This document shows positions 60,817 to 63,761 of a DNA stretch of 63,761 bases, in pieces; positions within the stretch are counted from its first letter, which is position 1, and every line of letters begins with the position of its first letter. Under the pieces are notes generated by a model that was not told where the DNA came from, ran no database searches, and saw only the letters and a program-made list of their open reading frames with translations. The stretch is from NCBI GenBank assembly GCA_902792895.1, contig CADBBK010000026.1, positions 1-63,761 on the forward strand. Direction: 5' to 3'. The DNA comes from an uncultured Bacteroidales bacterium (lineage in GTDB: Bacteria; Bacteroidota; Bacteroidia; Bacteroidales; Muribaculaceae). A program made the position numbers and the translations under genes.

Positions 60817-62562
60817 TCACGCCACAAAACCCACATGGCGACGATCGCTCATTGTGTCGTTGATGCGCTCTTCGCTGCAGAGGGTGGTCAGTTCGGTCAA
60901 GCGGTCAACTTGGTCCAAGTCGCCCAAGATGCAGTCGATGGCGTACTTGCGAGCAACGTTCTCAATCTGACCGCCGCTGAAGTCAAATCCCTCGGCCAGT
61001 GTCCTGCACTCGTTGTCGTCCAACTCGGGAAGCATCGCGTGCCAAATGCGCGCTCTCACGCTCGCGTCGGGACGCTCAAACTCCACCTTGTAGAGGAAGC
61101 GGCGTTCAAAGGCGCCATCCAGATTCTCGGTCAAGTTGGTGGTGGCAATCATGATGCCATCGAGGGTTTCCATCTCTTGCAAGATGATGTTTTGGATGGA
61201 GTTCTCCATCTTGTCGACTGCATCCTGTGCCCCACTCTTGCGGACGCCGATGATGGCGTCGGCCTCGTTAAACAGCAGAATGGGGGCCACCTTAGCCTTT
61301 GCGACCATAGCGCGATACTTCTCGAAGACGGCCTTGATGTTCTTCTCGCTGTCACCCACCCACTTGCTCTTGATTTGCGGCACTTCGATGGCCATAATGT
61401 CACGGCCGGTCTGCCGAGCGAGCTGATAGACAGTCTCGGTCTTGCCAGTGCCCGGTCCACCGTACATCAAGCAAGTGAGTCCACAGCGATTGAATCGCGA
61501 CTTCATACGCTCCACAAGGAGCACATACTTCTCCTGATCGAGAAAACCGTGCAACTTGCCCACCTGCTTGCCCACCTTGGCGGAGTAGAACAGTTCCTTG
61601 GCCGCAATGTTCTCGGCTTGAATGACACCGCTCAGTTTCTCTTCCTTGGCCTTGAGGTTAATGGAAGCGAGCAACTCGGTACGGGCTTTTTCGGTCAATG
61701 TGAAACTACTGGTGTCCGCCACTCCATTGTTGCAAGAAAACTCTATTAAGCCGCAGCGCATCAGCTGATGTTGGCCCGAACGTAAGGCTGACTTGATTCG
61801 AGCAAAGTCACCCTTGTTGGGGAAGATGTCGTCGAGTTGATAGAAGTTGAGTTCCGCATCTTCTTCGTTCACGAGCTTGTCACAAAATTCCACCAGCAAG
61901 AGACGGCTTCGAGGACTTAATTGATACTGATTGACCTTCTTGACGAAATCCAAGTCGGTATTCTCACGGAATATCTCCTCAACCTCCTCGAGCAGCAGCC
62001 CCTGCCTGATGCCCTCTTCCTCCAACTCGCTCAGAAAATCGTGGTAGTAACTCAACAGTCCTTCGGTGTCAGCAAAGGTGCGTTGCGGAGCCTCATAATC
62101 CTCATTGGAGATGAGCGTTTTGAGGGCTCGTGCCGAGATGTTGTAGGACGAGGTCTTGCTGCCGTAAGAGCATGCGAGTCCCAGCAGACGGCAGCGTACC
62201 AGCTCGTTGAGGGTATCGACCAATGTCAGCGCTTGTGCGTTGGTAACATGCAACGCCCGAGCAAAGTTCCTAAAGTCGATATTGCAAGGCCCGACTTCGA
62301 CGCAGATGCAGAAAACCACAGTCTGCAGAGGGGTAAGGTGCATGCGCTTGGCCAGGTAATCGACATTGTTGCCTCGGGCCTCAGAGAGAATGAGGTCGCC
62401 GTCGCTTTCACGGACAATGGCCGAGAGTTTGGTGTTGATGTTATCGATGGCCTCAAGCAGTGATTTGGGATTTCTGCGTGTCCCCAGGCTGATACCCTTA
62501 CTTTTTTCATCGACAGCCTTGCACTCTACTTCGGTAATAATGTTGTTCTTCTTCGTCTTCAT
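60817..62562 (-). CDS. AAA+ ATPase with winged-helix-like N-terminal region
   Basis: 581 residues. The first 300 are helical with winged-helix-like segments (HLTPLQTVVFCICVEVGPC, LSPRSRLLLVEFCDKLVNEE). The AAA+ module follows: Walker A GGPGTGKTETVYQ (368-380), pore-loop-like SKWVGDSEKNI, Walker B ILLFNEADAI (428-437) where Asn replaces the usual Asp, sensor 1 IMIATTNLTENLDG and arginine finger FERRFLYKVEF. Such classical-clade ATPases remodel or unfold proteins. First gene of a three-gene unit with the small and coiled-coil proteins. Confidence 0.85.
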   Translation of the reverse strand: MKTKKNNIITEVECKAVDEKSKGISLGTRRNPKSLLEAIDNINTKLSAIVRESDGDLILSEARGNNVDYLAKRMHLTPLQTVVFCICVEVGPCNIDFRNFARALHVTNAQALTLVDTLNELVRCRLLGLACSYGSKTSSYNISARALKTLISNEDYEAPQRTFADTEGLLSYYHDFLSELEEEGIRQGLLLEEVEEIFRENTDLDFVKKVNQYQLSPRSRLLLVEFCDKLVNEEDAELNFYQLDDIFPNKGDFARIKSALRSGQHQLMRCGLIEFSCNNGVADTSSFTLTEKARTELLASINLKAKEEKLSGVIQAENIAAKELFYSAKVGKQVGKLHGFLDQEKYVLLVERMKSRFNRCGLTCLMYGGPGTGKTETVYQLARQTGRDIMAIEVPQIKSKWVGDSEKNIKAVFEKYRAMVAKAKVAPILLFNEADAIIGVRKSGAQDAVDKMENSIQNIILQEMETLDGIMIATTNLTENLDGAFERRFLYKVEFERPDASVRARIWHAMLPELDDNECRTLAEGFDFSGGQIENVARKYAIDCILGDLDQVDRLTELTTLCSEERINDTMSDRRHVGFVA

Positions 62563-63121
62563 ACTCTTCTCTCCTGATAATAATTTGTTACTGTTAATTA
62601 ATTGGACTTCCTCTATTTTTCGATAATTATTTACACATTACTAATATTAATACACGCTAGCCGGATGGCCGATTTCCTAGGGCACCTTCTGAGCGAAGCC
62701 GCGAGAGCGGTCGTAAAGAGGCGCTGAATCCACTGCGACAGTCGGAGAACCGCCACACGTTTTTCAGATCAAATGTCTTAGAGAATACTTACAAACACTT
62801 GTATTTCAGCATGATAACAAAAACTACAGCTAAAACAAGTGTCTATAAAGTCACGAATGAGACGGCTTTTGCCCCGTCTCCAGCAGTTTAAGTTTGATTG
62901 TAGATTAATTTTTTCATACCATTGCCTATTTCTGAGTGCAAAGGTAAAAACTCTTTTTGAAATATGCAAATTTATTTAGTTAAATGTTGTTTACAAAAAT
63001 CACTTTTTTCATCCATCCACTCCGCCCACATTTATAAAATAAAGGGCGCAATACATAAGAGTGCAGCGCAAACAGTCTCGCAACAGATAAAACACATGAG
63101 TTTGGCTGATTGGTAGATTCA
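62563..63121. other. 559-base non-coding stretch upstream of the AAA+ gene
   Basis: Contains a minus-strand -7 box TACCTTTG (62939-62946) that would give the AAA+ gene a leader of about 370 bases. In that leader are a 9-codon ORF (MKKLIYNQT) and directly after it a 7-bp hairpin (GAGACGG/CCGTCTC, 62850-62871), plus an 8-bp inverted repeat ACACTTGT/ACAAGTGT. No longer gene is convincing. A control leader or a degraded gene are both possible. Confidence 0.4.
62939..62946 (-). promoter_or_regulatory. -7 box (TACCTTTG) upstream of the AAA+ operon
   Basis: Minus strand TACCTTTG, consensus; no nearer promoter was seen for the AAA+ gene. Confidence 0.5.
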
Positions 63122-63301
63122 TCAGCAGCGCTCAATCGACAAGATGATCACCGCCTTGTCGCGGCCGACAGTCCCCCTCCTCTTCAGCTCATAGATAGCC
63201 TCACTCTCACTCGCCGAAAACAGTTGCATCGTCGCCGATGCATTAGTTGCCGACGCCGGTCCCTCGATCCGGTATCTCACTCGATACAAATCCTTCGTCA
63301 T
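63122..63301 (-). CDS. 59-residue protein of unknown function
   Basis: MTKDLYRVRYRIEGPASATN at the start and SASESEAIYELKRRGTVGRD, KAVIILSIERC at the end: a small beta-alpha-beta-like protein. A consensus -7 box at 63355-63362 gives a 50-base leader, supporting a real gene. The frame extends upstream only from a TTG. Divergent from the sigma-like gene. Confidence 0.6.
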   Translation of the reverse strand: MTKDLYRVRYRIEGPASATNASATMQLFSASESEAIYELKRRGTVGRDKAVIILSIERC

Positions 63302-63354
63302 AATCTCCAATTCATTAAATTAGCAACGACCATTAACATCAACTTTCATTACTA

Positions 63355-63362
63355 CAAAGATA
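63355..63362 (-). promoter_or_regulatory. -7 box (TATCTTTG) of the 59-residue protein gene
   Basis: Minus strand TATCTTTG, 54 bases before the ATG at 63301. Confidence 0.55.
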
Positions 63363-63406
63363 CAAAGAATTTCTCAAACAACCATCATTCATGTGAGGAA
63401 GAACGC

Positions 63407-63706
63407 GTGCTGCTTGAGGCCGTGAAAGAGAAAGGAGCCTATTGTGACGAGATGAAGCGGTTGGAAGCAGCCAATCTGCGCTTTGTAGTGAGCTTGATCA
63501 ATCAATACCAGCATCGTGGACTGACACTTGAAGAACTGATCGAAGCCGGAAAGGCCTGCCTCCGAAAAGCCATAATGAACTATGGCTATAACTCCGGCAT
63601 CAAATTCATCACCTATACCGTTACCCAGATGCGCCAATACACAGAGGCATTGACAGTTCAAAATTGTCCAAAAGATGAGAAAAGGAAAACACAACTGAGG
63701 GAATAA
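63407..63706 (+). CDS. Sigma-70 region-2-like small protein
   Basis: About 99 residues. KRLEAANLRFVVSLINQYQH, RGLTLEELIEAGKACLRKAI and GIKFITYTVTQMRQY follow region 2 of group 1/2 sigma factors (core binding and -10 recognition) closely. Regions 1, 3 and 4 are absent; the chain ends soon after with NCPKDEKRKTQLRE. The start is uncertain: GTG at 63407 is used because longer starts run through the divergent gene's promoter, and the ATG at 63391 is out of frame (ATG TGA). It might compete for core polymerase, act as a partner sigma, or be a truncated gene. Confidence 0.6.
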   Translation: MLLEAVKEKGAYCDEMKRLEAANLRFVVSLINQYQHRGLTLEELIEAGKACLRKAIMNYGYNSGIKFITYTVTQMRQYTEALTVQNCPKDEKRKTQLRE

Positions 63707-63711
63707 GACAC

Positions 63712-63742
63712 AAATAAGTCGCTGAAATCAGCGACTTATTTT
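63712..63742 (+). terminator. Terminator after the sigma-like gene
   Basis: 12-bp stem (63712-63723 with 63730-63741), loop GAAATC, with the T-run partly inside the stem. Confidence 0.65.
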
Positions 63743-63761
63743 GTGGAGCTGGAGGGATAAA

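Noticed and set aside
62778-62969. 63-codon minus-strand open frame in the last large gap
   Set aside because: Its start lies upstream of the -7 box at 62939-62946 and the residues (many Cys, Phe, Arg) show no protein-like pattern.
63110-63406. N-terminal extension of the sigma-like protein from a TTG at 63110
   Set aside because: This part is antisense to the 59-residue gene and its promoter, and its residues do not resemble any sigma region.

Overview
The window reads as chromosomal DNA of a gut or rumen Bacteroidales bacterium, most like a Prevotellaceae or Muribaculaceae member. Reasons: a SusC/SusD polysaccharide-utilisation locus (PUL), Bacteroidetes-only families (GlmU-like fusion protein, DUF4301, HU/CCDC81-SPOR protein, DUF6377-type regulator), Bacteroidetes -7 promoter boxes (TAnnTTTG) before most genes, few Shine-Dalgarno sequences, and a GC-rich backbone broken by a few AT-rich genes. 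I saw no rRNA, tRNA or CRISPR array.

Layout. 1-10.2 kb: start of thrS, a C69 dipeptidase, rfbC and a GlmU-like enzyme, an AT-rich secreted protein that may be an insertion, a Tat-exported aldo-keto reductase with 4Fe-4S sites, then a TPP-riboswitch operon (TonB receptor + PnuT) for thiamine uptake. 10.2-26.5 kb: mostly housekeeping and envelope genes: SF1 helicase, an odd RecA-fold protein with a Pro/Ser/Thr repeat tail, a C45 Ntn hydrolase, HU-SPOR protein, uracil-DNA-glycosylase-like protein, Wza-type export lipoprotein, clpB, a carboxylesterase/alpha-L-fucosidase operon, ftsY and rimO. 26.5-30.2 kb: two duplicated secreted proteins with starch-binding-like repeats and dockerin modules, both interrupted by frameshifts at the same codon; the second copy still carries a fossil of the rimO 3' end. 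30.2-37.3 kb: Dabb protein, rpsF-rpsR-rplI, periplasmic thioredoxin/DUF4301, an RSH (p)ppGpp enzyme and a 3'-5' exonuclease. 37.5-50.9 kb: a complete beta-1,3-glucan (laminarin-type) PUL, susC-susD-surface binding protein-GH16-GH5/GH3 fusion, with a divergent membrane regulator.

51.0-63.7 kb is accessory DNA. It starts with the broken 5' end of a nuclease-like gene followed directly by an AT-rich orphan gene. Then come an unknown protein, a fused YqiA-like esterase, and an operon of RecA-like ATPase plus unknown protein; two of these transcription units share an upstream DNA element, so they look co-regulated. On the other strand lie a calcineurin-like phosphoesterase, a NADAR-family protein and an operon of AAA+ ATPase, small protein and coiled-coil protein. 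At the end sit a 59-residue protein and a sigma-region-2-only protein. This mix recalls large-phage, plasmid or defence islands and is the best place to look for an undescribed system; its function cannot be read from sequence alone.

How the genes work together: the PUL encodes a full route for beta-1,3-glucan (surface capture by SusD and binding protein, GH16 cutting, SusC import, GH5/GH3 trimming). The 26.5-30.2 kb pair probably bound alpha-glucans. The TPP operon imports thiamine when cytoplasmic TPP is low.
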